From Flavobacterium ajazii (GTDB lineage: Bacteria > Bacteroidota > Bacteroidia > Flavobacteriales > Flavobacteriaceae): a DNA stretch of 64,000 nucleotides. Of this stretch, positions 45,625 to 54,200 are shown piece after piece; position 1 is the first letter of the stretch, and the number at the start of each line of letters is the position of its first letter. The stretch covers positions 434,001 to 498,000 of the forward strand of contig NZ_JAAEHL010000003.1 of NCBI RefSeq assembly GCF_010614725.1. The letters are read 5' to 3'. The notes under the pieces are model-generated. The model saw only the letters and a list, made by a program, of their open reading frames with translations, was not told where the DNA came from and ran no database searches. The position numbers and the translations under genes are program-made.

Positions 45625-45773
45625 GGGTTTGAGTTATGGGTTATGGGTTATGAGTTGTAAGTTGTAAGTTGTGAGTTGTCTCTCGCTTTGCTCGATTTTT
45701 CTAAGTTCAGAATTCACTTATCTTCTCACTTTTCACTTCTTACTTTTCACTTTTTACTAATTAGATAAAAAAT
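45625..45773. repeat. Simple repeat spacer between gmd and fcl
   Basis: Left part (45629-45680) holds repeated GTTATGGGTTATGAGTTGTA-type words about 7-10 bases long. The right part (45720-45760) holds CTTTTCACTT/CTTACTTTT words, roughly the same units on the other strand. This is a degenerate inverted arrangement. No gene, no clear promoter. Confidence 0.55.
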
Positions 45774-46724
45774 CTACATTTTTACTTGTTTAAAGGCTTC
45801 AATATTTTCTAAAAACCATTCGTAAGTTTTTTGAATTCCTTCTGTAAGTTCTATTTTATGTTTCCAGCCTAAATCATGCATTTTGGTAACGTCCATTAAT
45901 TTTCTTGGCGTTCCATCAGGTTTAGAAGAATCCCAAATAATTTCTCCTTTATGACCTGTAATCTGTTGAATGGTTTCTGCAAGATGTTTAATTGTTAAAT
46001 CCTCACCCGTTCCTACATTATACAAATAATCAGGTAATTTATTTTCTAAAGCAAAAACGACTGCCTGAGCCATATCATCTACGAATAAAAATTCACGCAT
46101 TGGAGTACCGCTACCCCAAAGTGTTACAGGTGCATGATTATTTTCTTTTGCTTCATGAAATTTCCGGATCATTGCCGGTAAAACATGAGAAGTATTCAAA
46201 TCAAAATTATCATGTGTTCCATACAAGTTTGTCGGCATCAAGCTCACGTAATCTTTTCCAAATTGATTTCGAATAGCCTGACAAGACTTTACACCTGTAA
46301 TTTTAGCAATGGCATACCACTCGTTCGTTGGCTCTAAAGTATCTGTCAACAGATAATCTTCTTTTAACGGCTGTGGAGCTAATTTTGGATAAATACAGGA
46401 ACTTCCAAGAAAAATAAATTTCGCTACATCATTTTGTAAAGCCGAATCAATCAGATTATTCTGAATTTGCATATTTTCCATAATAAACTGATATGGATAA
46501 TCATTATTGGCTAAAATACCTCCTACACGGGCAGCTGCATCAATAATAACATCGGGTTTTTCATTAGCAATAAAATCCCTAACAGCTTGTTGATTACGAA
46601 GATCAAGTTCCTTACTAGACTTGCCAATCAAATTTGTAAATCCCTTTTCAGATAGTGTTCTCCAAATTGCGCTCCCAACCATGCCCTTGTGTCCCGCAAT
46701 GTATATTTTTGCTGTACTTTCCAT
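45774..46724 (-). CDS. fcl: GDP-L-fucose synthase
   Basis: 316 residues. SDR fold with IYIAGHKGMVGSAIWRTL (about residues 7-24), RVGGILANNDYPYQFIMENM, FLGSSCIYPKLAPQPLKEDY and YAIAKITGVK (Tyr-x3-Lys). MPTNLYGTHDNFDLNTSHVL and GSGTPMREFLFVDD are diagnostic. It epimerises and reduces GDP-4-keto-6-deoxymannose to GDP-L-fucose using NADPH. Confidence 0.97.
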   Translation of the reverse strand: MESTAKIYIAGHKGMVGSAIWRTLSEKGFTNLIGKSSKELDLRNQQAVRDFIANEKPDVIIDAAARVGGILANNDYPYQFIMENMQIQNNLIDSALQNDVAKFIFLGSSCIYPKLAPQPLKEDYLLTDTLEPTNEWYAIAKITGVKSCQAIRNQFGKDYVSLMPTNLYGTHDNFDLNTSHVLPAMIRKFHEAKENNHAPVTLWGSGTPMREFLFVDDMAQAVVFALENKLPDYLYNVGTGEDLTIKHLAETIQQITGHKGEIIWDSSKPDGTPRKLMDVTKMHDLGWKHKIELTEGIQKTYEWFLENIEAFKQVKM

Positions 46725-46730
46725 TTTTAT

Positions 46731-47156
46731 TTAAATTACTTTTAATGCTTCTTTTTCAGCTACTACTTTTCTTAACCCGCTGCTTGAAAAACGATGATCC
46801 CTTGTATTAAAATACAGTTCAATTCCTTTAGACTCACAATACTCACGTCCGGTGAAGTTTTTTTCACGATATTCATCACCTAAAATTCGAACATCAATTT
46901 TAAACGATCTCAAAATATCTTCTAAATCCTGTTCTGTTGCATAAGGAACAATTTCGTCTACAAATTTGCATCCTTTTAATTGGATATAACGTTCTACAAC
47001 GGTCTGTGTCGGTCTGTTTTTTTCAGGGCGATCCAATGTCGGATCAGTCTGCAAGGCACAAATTAAATAATCACATTGGCGTTTGGCTTCTTCCAGCATT
47101 GTAATGTGTCCTGCATGAAGTAAATCGAAGGCGCTAAAAGTAATTCCTATCTTCAT
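46731..47156 (-). CDS. Glycerol-3-phosphate cytidylyltransferase-like nucleotidyltransferase
   Basis: 141 residues. The HxGH motif is in FDLLHAGHITMLEEAKRQCD (His15, His18), and HRFSSSGLRK matches the RxSSS-type C-terminal motif, both used to bind CTP/ATP. Length fits TagD-like enzymes that make CDP-glycerol, or RfaE C-domain homologues. Six bases upstream of fcl, so probably co-transcribed. An activated polyol may be a component or decoration of the polymer. Confidence 0.82.
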   Translation of the reverse strand: MKIGITFSAFDLLHAGHITMLEEAKRQCDYLICALQTDPTLDRPEKNRPTQTVVERYIQLKGCKFVDEIVPYATEQDLEDILRSFKIDVRILGDEYREKNFTGREYCESKGIELYFNTRDHRFSSSGLRKVVAEKEALKVI

Positions 47157-47198
47157 TATTATCTTTTTATATAAAAAATGTATTAAAAATTCTTTCAG

Positions 47199-47816
47199 TT
47201 AATACGCTGAATCTGCGTGGAAACGATTTTGTCCCAAAGCTACAATAAAACCAAAAGTAAGTGCCAGATTACTGCCTGTTAAATCATTCCCAACTAAATC
47301 TCCATTATAATATAATTTTTGTGACAATGTAGATTTATAGGTCAAATCTGCAAAAAAAGAAACTTTTTCATTTATAAAAACATACGGTTTAGCACCTATC
47401 ATTAAAACACCAATTTTATCACGATTGAAATATTGGCTGGACATTACCCCGGCTCCTCCACCAGCGTGAACCAATAAACCAAATTGACCACCTGTGTTTC
47501 TTGACAATTCAATCAAATTACCTAAATTATAGCAAAGCTCTAAACCAGCCACTAATTGATCACTTTTTTGAATTCCATGATTAAACTGATCAAAACTTAA
47601 AGATCCCATTACACCAACATCTTCACTAAACATATAACGTAAAGCTCCCTGACCGTGAACTAGTCCTAATGGTCTGCCTTCACCAGAAGCCGAAGTAAGA
47701 GATAAAGGAATAGCCATTCCAACTCCTGCTTCCATAAAAAGCTTATCATATCTAAATCTGTATTGAGCTTGTGAAACTGTTGCTACTAAAAACAAAGCAA
47801 AAAACATTTTTTTCAT
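47199..47816 (-). CDS. Outer-membrane beta-barrel-type secreted protein
   Basis: 205 residues from the ATG at 47814-47816. Signal peptide MKKMFFALFLVATVSQAQ, then amphipathic strands (AGVGMAIPLSLTS, VSFFADLTYKSTLS, ALTFGFIVALGQ). Small outer-membrane barrel likely; no family recognised. The frame extends to 47852 but that would put 12 non-signal residues before the leader. Last gene at the edge of the polysaccharide region, which it may or may not serve. Confidence 0.7.
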   Translation of the reverse strand: MKKMFFALFLVATVSQAQYRFRYDKLFMEAGVGMAIPLSLTSASGEGRPLGLVHGQGALRYMFSEDVGVMGSLSFDQFNHGIQKSDQLVAGLELCYNLGNLIELSRNTGGQFGLLVHAGGGAGVMSSQYFNRDKIGVLMIGAKPYVFINEKVSFFADLTYKSTLSQKLYYNGDLVGNDLTGSNLALTFGFIVALGQNRFHADSAY

Positions 47817-48407
47817 AAGTAGGTAATTTTGGGGTTTTGTTATTTTAAACATTAATAAAAAAATTAAGAATTACATTTTACAGGCGTAAGCCATTTTTCT
47901 TTTTTGTCATTATTCAGTTACTTTGAATGAAATTAACCTATATGTTAAATTTTATTTGTAATTTCATAAATCAATAACAGTCTTTTTCTTCTTAAATTCA
48001 TTAGAGTAGTTTAGTCCAAACACAGCTACGCATTTCTAACTCCCATTTTATGAGGTTTTAGAATAAATTTAAAGTCTGCGCAAATGTATTGACATTTTTT
48101 AGATTATACACTTAAAAGTAGCTCTGTAGCGCTAATAAAACACAAACAAAAATACATTAATCTCATTACCAACCACATAACCTTATCAACAAATTACATC
48201 TATTATTAAAATTGTGATAAAAAAATAAACATAATTTAATTTAACGCCATTTAAATAAGAATAATCTTTTTCTTAAACAATAAAATTCCTGCAATTAAGA
48301 AATTCTGCAAAAAAATATGCCTACTTTTTAGGCATATTTTATATACATTCGCTAAAACTATCATCAAATATTTAAACATAACTGCTATTTTTTCTGTTTA
48401 TTGCATT
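47817..48407. other. Long AT-rich intergenic region
   Basis: About 590 bases between divergent genes. It contains a hairpin at 48315-48337, and CAAATGTA at 48081-48088 and CAAAAATA at 48147-48154, both TAnnTTTG-like on the minus strand and possible start sites for the outer-membrane protein gene. No ORF of note. Confidence 0.5.
48311..48341. terminator. Hairpin with T-rich tail in the 48 kb spacer
   Basis: ATATGCCTA (48315-48323) and TAGGCATAT (48329-48337) pair perfectly, with A and T tracts on both sides. No known gene ends here, so it may end a small transcript. Confidence 0.5.
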
Positions 48408-49388
48408 ATGCTTATGAAGGAATATTTATTGTTTTTCTTTTTTTTTATTACCGTCGGTTACAGCCAGGTTTCCGGATGTACAGACTCGCTTGCAAAAAAA
48501 CACAACCCCAATACTATTATAAATGATGGAAGCTACGAATATGAAAGCACGAAAATAAAAGCTGAATATTCAATAAAGCTTAGTGACTCTTTAAAAGAAA
48601 GTTCAGGACTCATTCATTTCAACCAGCTCTTGTGGACTCATAATGATGATCATGACAAAACCATTTATGGACTGGATTCTTTAGGAAAAATTAAAAAGAA
48701 AATCATTCTTCCTGAAGTTATCAATAATGATTGGGAAGAAATCTCGCAGGACAGTACAAATATTTACATTGGAGATTTTGGCAATAATTATTATGGAAAC
48801 AGAACTGATCTGAAAATCCTTAAAATTGAAAAAAGATCTTTTTTAGAAGAAAATCCGAAAATTGAAACCATTTCATTCACTTATTCCGATCAAACTGATT
48901 TTTCTCCATCAAAACCTAACAAAACCAATTTTGACTGCGAAGCTTTTGTTGTTTCCAAAGACAGTATTTATTTCTTTACCAAACAATGGAAAACGTCTAA
49001 AACCAATATTTATGCACTCTCGAAAGGATCTGGAACTCAGATTGCGAAATTAAAATCTACATTAGACACAAAAGGTTTGGTCACTGGCGCAACTTATTTG
49101 GAAAACAAAAAACTAATTGTTTTGTGTGGCTATACCAAAGTTGGAAAACCTTTTTTGTATCTGCTCTATGATTTTAAAGATTATGATTTTTTATCTGGAA
49201 ATAAACGAAGAATCGATTTAAAACTTCCCTTTCATCAAATTGAAGGAATTGCTACGAAAGACGGACTTCATTATTTTATTACGAATGAATCTTTGGTTCG
49301 GAAACCTGTTTTAAATATCCGGCAGCAAATCCATTATTTGGATTTGAGCATAATATTGAATCCCTATCTCCATAAACAATTTCCCTGA
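48408..49388 (+). CDS. Secreted protein, probably beta-propeller-like
   Basis: 326 residues. Signal peptide (MKEYLLFFFFFITVGYSQ; the Met at 48414 is an equal start) followed by GCTDSLAKKHNPN and NDGSYEY, a motif resembling the calcium-site-like GCTDxxAxNYNxxAxxDDGSC repeat common in secreted Bacteroidota proteins. The rest has repeating strands (SSGLIHFNQLLWTHNDDHD, YIGDFGNNYYG) consistent with a propeller. No T9SS signal is obvious. A decayed duplicate of its C-terminus lies at 49790-49909. Function unknown. Confidence 0.75.
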   Translation: MLMKEYLLFFFFFITVGYSQVSGCTDSLAKKHNPNTIINDGSYEYESTKIKAEYSIKLSDSLKESSGLIHFNQLLWTHNDDHDKTIYGLDSLGKIKKKIILPEVINNDWEEISQDSTNIYIGDFGNNYYGNRTDLKILKIEKRSFLEENPKIETISFTYSDQTDFSPSKPNKTNFDCEAFVVSKDSIYFFTKQWKTSKTNIYALSKGSGTQIAKLKSTLDTKGLVTGATYLENKKLIVLCGYTKVGKPFLYLLYDFKDYDFLSGNKRRIDLKLPFHQIEGIATKDGLHYFITNESLVRKPVLNIRQQIHYLDLSIILNPYLHKQFP

Positions 49389-49521
49389 CGCAGACACAAT
49401 ATCATTAAGTTAACAATTTTTCAGCCGTCACTTAATTTAATGAAATTGGGCGCTCGTTTACTATTATTTAAAACAAGACAACGTTACGAAGTGAGCAAAT
49501 CAATGAGTGGACATAAAACAA

Positions 49522-49556
49522 AAAAAAGCTGCAAGAATATTTTGCAGCTTTTTTTG
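49522..49556 (+). terminator. Terminator downstream of the 48408 gene
   Basis: AAGCTGCAA and TTGCAGCTT pair around a short loop and are followed by seven or eight T; the A run on the left makes it usable in both directions. Confidence 0.8.
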
Positions 49557-49789
49557 AGTAATTTTTATAATAAAAGTATATTCTATTTTTTTAGTAATTT
49601 TTCCAGATACTCAACTTTATCTAATCTGTATAGTTATTTTAGGACGGGTCAAGGACGGGTCATAGTGCATAGATAAAGTATGGATAAAGCATAGATAGTG
49701 CATGAATAATGCATGAAAAAATCTCGTACCCCACTCCTCCAAAATCTTGTAATGAAAAGCTTTGCAAACGGCTCTTTTTACGTAATTTT

Positions 49790-49909
49790 CAAAGTATACC
49801 ACTAAACGAAAGGAAGCAGGCAATCGCTGATTCGAAAACCAGTAATAAATGTTACTCAGCAAATTCATTATTTAGATTTGAGCGCCGCTCTGGGTTCGTA
49901 TCTCCATAA
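49790..49909 (+). pseudogene. C-terminal remnant of a paralogue of the 48408 protein
   Basis: In one frame the stretch 49830-49909 reads QSLIRKPVINVTQQIHYLDL then SAALGSYLHK and a stop. This aligns with ESLVRKPVLNIRQQIHYLDL then SIILNPYLHK at the end of the gene at 48408-49388. Upstream similarity (around 49790-49825, LNERK/ATKDG region) fades and a stretch of about 20 bases seems deleted. No start or full domain remains. It shows an old tandem duplication of the gene. Confidence 0.75.
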
Positions 49910-50003
49910 ATAATTCGCAAATGCGAGATAATAGTTTACTTTTGCAAAAAGTTATGTTTTAGAAAACATTCATAACTCATAATTATAACTTAGAATTTAC
50001 AAA

Positions 50004-51866
50004 GTGAATTACTTATCAGTCGAAAATATATCAAAGTCATTTGGAGAAAGAATCCTTTTTGACAACATTTCTTTTGGAATTAATAAAGATCAAAAAATCG
50101 CTTTTATTGCAAAAAATGGTTCTGGAAAAACAACCATAATGAGCATTATTAATGGTTTGGAAGAACCAGATACCGGACAAGTTGTTCTAAGAAAAGGAAT
50201 CAGAATGGCGTTTCTTTCGCAAGACAATAACCTTCAAGATGAACTTACGATTGAGGAAAGTATTTTCGCTTCTGATAATGAAACGCTTAAAGTTATCGAA
50301 GCTTATGAAAAAGCTTTAGAAAATCCTTCAGATGAAGAAACTTACCAAAAAGCTTTTGATGCAATGGATCAGCATAATGCGTGGGATTTTGAAACACAAT
50401 ACAAACAGATTTTATTTAAATTAAAACTGGAAGATTTTAAACTTAAAGTAAAAAATCTTTCCGGAGGACAGAAAAAACGTCTTTCATTAGCTATTATCTT
50501 AATTAACCGTCCAGATTTATTGATTCTTGATGAGCCAACCAATCACTTAGATCTTGAAATGATCGAATGGCTGGAAAGTTATTTTGCGAAAGAAAACATC
50601 ACGCTGTTTATGGTAACGCACGATCGTTTCTTTCTGGAACGCGTTTGCAATGAAATTATCGAATTAGACAACGGAAAACTTTACCAATACAAAGGAAATT
50701 ATTCTTATTATTTACAGAAAAAAGAAGAAAGAATCACTTCTGAAAATGCAAGTATTGACAAGGCTAAAAACTTATTTGTAAAGGAATTAGAATGGATGCG
50801 CCGCCAGCCAAAAGCGAGAACAACCAAGTCTAAATCTCGTCAGGACGATTTTTACATTATTAAAGAAAAAGCACAAAGTCGACGAAAAGAAAATGTAGTT
50901 GAACTTGAAATTAATATGGAAAGAATGGGAAGCAAAATTATTGAGCTTCACAAACTTTCTAAAAAATTCAAAGACCGTGTTATTCTGGACAATTTCAGTT
51001 TTGATTTCCAACGTGGCGAAAGAATCGGAATTATTGGTAAAAACGGAACTGGAAAATCGACTTTCTTGAACCTTTTGACAGGAACAATTCCTCCAGACAG
51101 CGGACGCGTAGTTAAGGGAGATACCATAAAAATTGGATATTACACGCAATCCGGAATTAATCCAAAACCGGGTCAGCGTGTTATTGATATAATTAAAGAA
51201 TACGGAGAATATATTCCGTTAGCAAAAGGAAAAATTATTTCGGCTTCGCAATTATTAGAGCGTTTTCTTTTTGATGCTAAAAAACAATACGATTACGTTG
51301 AGAAATTAAGCGGTGGAGAATTAAAACGTTTGTATTTGTGTACGGTTTTAATTCAGAATCCAAACTTCCTGATTCTCGATGAACCAACAAATGATTTGGA
51401 TATTGTGACTTTGAACGTTTTAGAAAGCTTCCTTTTAGATTATCCTGGATGCTTATTGGTAGTTTCGCACGACCGTTATTTTATGGATAAAATTGTAGAT
51501 CACTTATTTGTTTTTAGAGGACAGGGCGAAATCGAAAATTTCCCAGGAAACTACTCTGATTTCAGAGCCTACGAAGACAGCGCTGATGTCGCTCAAAAAG
51601 AAGAAAACAAAGCCGAGAAAAAAGACTGGAAACAAAACAATCCAACTGGAAATTTGAGTTTTAACGAACAAAAGGAATATCAAAAAATCGAAAGAGAAAT
51701 TAAAGATCTTGAAGCTGAAAAAGCTAAAATCGAACAATTATTCTCTGACGGAAAAGTTGCTGATGGAGATATCGAGAAAAAAGCTAACGAACTTCAAAAT
51801 ATAATCAATAAAATTGATGCAAAAGAAGAACGCTGGTTTGAACTTTCTGCTAAACTGGAAGGATAA
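50004..51866 (+). CDS. uup: ABC-F family ATPase, Uup type
   Basis: 620 residues, two fused ABC domains without membrane segments. Walker A motifs are AKNGSGKTT (about residues 36-44) and GKNGTGKST (about 345), signatures LSGGQKKR and LSGGELKR, Walker B LLILDEPTNHLD and FLILDEPTNDLD. The C-terminus (about 550-620) is a charged coiled coil (EREIKDLEAEKAKIEQLF), the DNA-binding-type tail that marks Uup. ABC-F proteins act on ribosomes or on DNA replication intermediates. The start appears to be GTG at 50004; no better ATG is in frame. Confidence 0.9.
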   Translation: MNYLSVENISKSFGERILFDNISFGINKDQKIAFIAKNGSGKTTIMSIINGLEEPDTGQVVLRKGIRMAFLSQDNNLQDELTIEESIFASDNETLKVIEAYEKALENPSDEETYQKAFDAMDQHNAWDFETQYKQILFKLKLEDFKLKVKNLSGGQKKRLSLAIILINRPDLLILDEPTNHLDLEMIEWLESYFAKENITLFMVTHDRFFLERVCNEIIELDNGKLYQYKGNYSYYLQKKEERITSENASIDKAKNLFVKELEWMRRQPKARTTKSKSRQDDFYIIKEKAQSRRKENVVELEINMERMGSKIIELHKLSKKFKDRVILDNFSFDFQRGERIGIIGKNGTGKSTFLNLLTGTIPPDSGRVVKGDTIKIGYYTQSGINPKPGQRVIDIIKEYGEYIPLAKGKIISASQLLERFLFDAKKQYDYVEKLSGGELKRLYLCTVLIQNPNFLILDEPTNDLDIVTLNVLESFLLDYPGCLLVVSHDRYFMDKIVDHLFVFRGQGEIENFPGNYSDFRAYEDSADVAQKEENKAEKKDWKQNNPTGNLSFNEQKEYQKIEREIKDLEAEKAKIEQLFSDGKVADGDIEKKANELQNIINKIDAKEERWFELSAKLEG

Positions 51867-51927
51867 CTTATTATACAGTAATTCCTTTCTAAATCTTTTA
51901 AAAAAATACTCATACAATAAACAATCC

Positions 51928-52386
51928 ATGAAACAACTTATCTACACTTTATTTGCTGTAACGCTTTTTATTTCGTGTTCAAATGATAAAAACGAAACCA
52001 AAGATTATACTGCACAAAATGAAAAAGAAATCACAGAATATTTAGCGAAGAATAATCTAACTGCACAAAGAACCAATTCTGGCTTATATTATATTATTAA
52101 TGAAGAAGGCGAAGGAAACAACCCTTTCATAACATCAAATGTAACTGTAGCATACAAAGGCAGTTTTACCAACGGAAAAGTATTTGATCAAAGTGATGCC
52201 GAGGGAGTTTCTTTTCCTTTAAGCAGAGTAATTGTTGGATGGCAGGAAGGAATCCCTTTTTTTAAACCAGGGGGAAGCGGATTACTTTTGATTCCTTCTC
52301 ATTTAGGTTATGGCAGTAAAAGCAACAAAGTTATCCCTGGAGGCTCTGTATTGATATTTGAAGTAAAATTATTATCTATTAACTAA
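51928..52386 (+). CDS. FKBP-type peptidyl-prolyl isomerase lipoprotein
   Basis: 152 residues from ATG 51928. Leader MKQLIYTLFAVTLFISCSND ends in a lipobox Cys. The FKBP domain shows VTVAYKGSFTNGKVFDQSD, VIVGWQEGIPFFKPG, LLIPSHLGYGS and IPGGSVLIFEVKLL. It folds or chaperones periplasmic or surface proteins. The frame extends to an ATG at 51814 inside the ABC-F gene, which would bury the signal peptide. It is 62 bases after the ABC-F stop. Confidence 0.93.
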   Translation: MKQLIYTLFAVTLFISCSNDKNETKDYTAQNEKEITEYLAKNNLTAQRTNSGLYYIINEEGEGNNPFITSNVTVAYKGSFTNGKVFDQSDAEGVSFPLSRVIVGWQEGIPFFKPGGSGLLLIPSHLGYGSKSNKVIPGGSVLIFEVKLLSIN

Positions 52387-52411
52387 ATTTATTTCATTTT
52401 CGATATCCGAC

Positions 52412-53191
52412 ATGCTGTTTCAAATAAAATCTTATCTAACATTTCTTTGGCATTCTAAAAATGAACATGCGGTTCATTCTCCATTTGTTTTTAGTTTGCT
52501 GACAAAATGTTTTTATGATAAGAAAACCAAGCCGGAATATACAACTCTAAAAAAACACAGAAAATCACTTTTAGAGAATAAAAACTTTATTGAAGTAACC
52601 GATTTTGGAGCAGGTTCAAAAGTTTTCAAGTCCAATAAAAGACAAATTTCTAAAATTGCACAGACAGCTGGAATTTCGACAAAACGAGCAGAATTATTAT
52701 TTCGGGTTACAAATTATTTTCAGCCAGAAAATATACTGGAAATAGGAACATCTTTAGGCTTAGCAACATCGGCTCTAGCCTTGGGAAATCCTAAAGCAAA
52801 AGTAATCACAATTGAAGGCTGCCCAAATACTGCAAATGTTGCCCAAAATCAATTGGCTGAATTTGATTGTAATAATGTTGAAAATGTAATTTCTGAGTTT
52901 GAATCTTTTTTAATTTCCGAAAACATTCAATCGACAAATTACAACCTAATATACTTTGATGGTAATCATTCTAAAAAAGCAACCTTAGCTTATTTTGAGC
53001 TTTTACTACCAACAATTGACAATGATTCTGTTTGGATTTTTGATGATATTCATTGGTCAGAAGACATGGAAGAAGCCTGGGAAATTATTAAAAACCACTC
53101 AAAAGTAAAAGTCACAATTGACACTTTCCAATGGGGATTTGTATTTTTCAGACACGAACAGCCAAAAGAACATTTTGTAATTCGGATATAA
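52412..53191 (+). CDS. Class I SAM-dependent methyltransferase
   Basis: 259 residues. SAM-binding motif ILEIGTSLGLATSALALG (about residues 109-126), acidic VITIEGCPNTANVAQNQL, and YFDGNHSKKATLAYFELLLP as in O-methyltransferase-3-like enzymes. The N-terminus (LWHSKNEHAVHSPFVFSLL) is shared with a Bacteroidota subgroup of unknown substrate. 25 bases after the FKBP gene; possibly one transcript. Confidence 0.85.
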   Translation: MLFQIKSYLTFLWHSKNEHAVHSPFVFSLLTKCFYDKKTKPEYTTLKKHRKSLLENKNFIEVTDFGAGSKVFKSNKRQISKIAQTAGISTKRAELLFRVTNYFQPENILEIGTSLGLATSALALGNPKAKVITIEGCPNTANVAQNQLAEFDCNNVENVISEFESFLISENIQSTNYNLIYFDGNHSKKATLAYFELLLPTIDNDSVWIFDDIHWSEDMEEAWEIIKNHSKVKVTIDTFQWGFVFFRHEQPKEHFVIRI

Positions 53192-53250
53192 AAAAATGAC
53201 AACCATTCCTGATTGCCATTTTTCAAAATAATCTAAACTAACTAATCTAT

Positions 53251-53910
53251 TTATTTTTTTGCTTCTTTATTTTCTTCAGATTTAGCTCCCATTCTGTTTA
53301 TTTTATACATAGGTGCAAATTTGATTTTCAATCCGGCAATTTTTCTATTATCTTCAGCTGTAAGACCTTCTTTTTCAACAGTATTTTTACGGCTGTCAAG
53401 AGCTTCATACATCAGCTTGATTTCGTCCCAGTCTTCTCTTGAATACCTGTCTTTATTATTTTCTACAGTATGAACAAACTGCTGATAAACACTATGAATA
53501 TTTTGAGCATTTACCCAGCTAAAACTCATATCATCACCAAGTTTTCCTGCACCAAACAAAGCATCTCTTAATTGTTGTTTAGGATTAGAAGCCGGAGGAG
53601 CAAATTGTGCCTCCATTTCGTTTTTGAATTCCTCATATTTAATTTTACTTGCATTTATTTTTTCAGTCGCAGCAGTATTGTCTTTAACATCAGCCAAAGC
53701 TGCCTGGGCTTCTTCAGATCTTCTGTCATATTCGGCTTCTACGTTTTTCCAATTATCTTTCAAATCTGCAGCGGCTACATTTTTAACAGAGTCAACATAA
53801 ATTACATAGTTTTCAACTGTTTTCTGAGCTTTTTCTTGTTTTTCGTCTTTGCATGATGTTAACCCTAATACTAATAATGTAATTCCTGCAACTATCTTTA
53901 TATTTTTCAT
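53251..53910 (-). CDS. Coiled-coil lipoprotein (DUF6565-like)
   Basis: 219 residues. Leader MKNIKIVAGITLLVLGLTSC with Cys20. The remainder is helical and charged (KDNWKNVEAEYDRRSEEAQA, IKYEEFKNEMEAQF). It resembles the DUF6565-type lipoproteins of Flavobacteria, but I am not certain. Convergent with the methyltransferase gene. A TAAATTTG -7 element lies 28 bases before the ATG. Confidence 0.75.
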   Translation of the reverse strand: MKNIKIVAGITLLVLGLTSCKDEKQEKAQKTVENYVIYVDSVKNVAAADLKDNWKNVEAEYDRRSEEAQAALADVKDNTAATEKINASKIKYEEFKNEMEAQFAPPASNPKQQLRDALFGAGKLGDDMSFSWVNAQNIHSVYQQFVHTVENNKDRYSREDWDEIKLMYEALDSRKNTVEKEGLTAEDNRKIAGLKIKFAPMYKINRMGAKSEENKEAKK

Positions 53911-53938
53911 AATCTTGATTTTTAATTAATTGATTAAT

Positions 53939-53946
53939 CAAATTTA
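53939..53946 (-). promoter_or_regulatory. Promoter -7 element of the coiled-coil lipoprotein gene
   Basis: Reads TAAATTTG on minus, matching TAnnTTTG, 28 bases from the start codon. No -33 TTG at the right distance. Confidence 0.42.
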
Positions 53947-54200
53947 CTAAACGCCCAACCTAATAAATTACATTATTATCATGTTTTTAAAATTAAAAAT
54001 AGTTTAAATCTGTAAAACCTATAAAATAATGATAATCATGCAAAATCAATTTAAAAAAATATAACATTAATCTATTTTAAAAATATAATATATAAAAGCT
54101 TATTTACGAAAGACCTTTTGTAACAAAATCCAATTCTAAACTACTTATCATTTTTATTGAAAAGTGTTTTGTACTTTTAAATCCAAAATTATAAGAAGAA

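Larger units (their letters stand above)
49389..50003. other. Decayed spacer between duplicated C-terminal sequences
   Basis: 615 bases. It includes the terminator 49522-49556, a tandem AGGACGGGTCA doublet near 49652-49673, degenerate 11-12 base repeats of the type GCATAGATAAAGTATGG (49675-49725), and the pseudogene tail at 49790-49909. No intact gene. Confidence 0.6.

Noticed and set aside
49617..49868. 83-codon minus-strand ORF with HYDPSLTRP-like sequence
   Set aside because: It runs across the degenerate short repeats and the pseudogene tail on the other strand; no signal, domain or start context supports it.
49709..49909. 66-codon plus-strand ORF in the same spacer
   Set aside because: A different frame of the decayed tail; the homologous frame is the one matching the 48408 protein.
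51814..51927. Extension of the FKBP gene into the ABC-F gene
   Set aside because: It overlaps coding sequence of the ABC-F gene and would bury the signal peptide.
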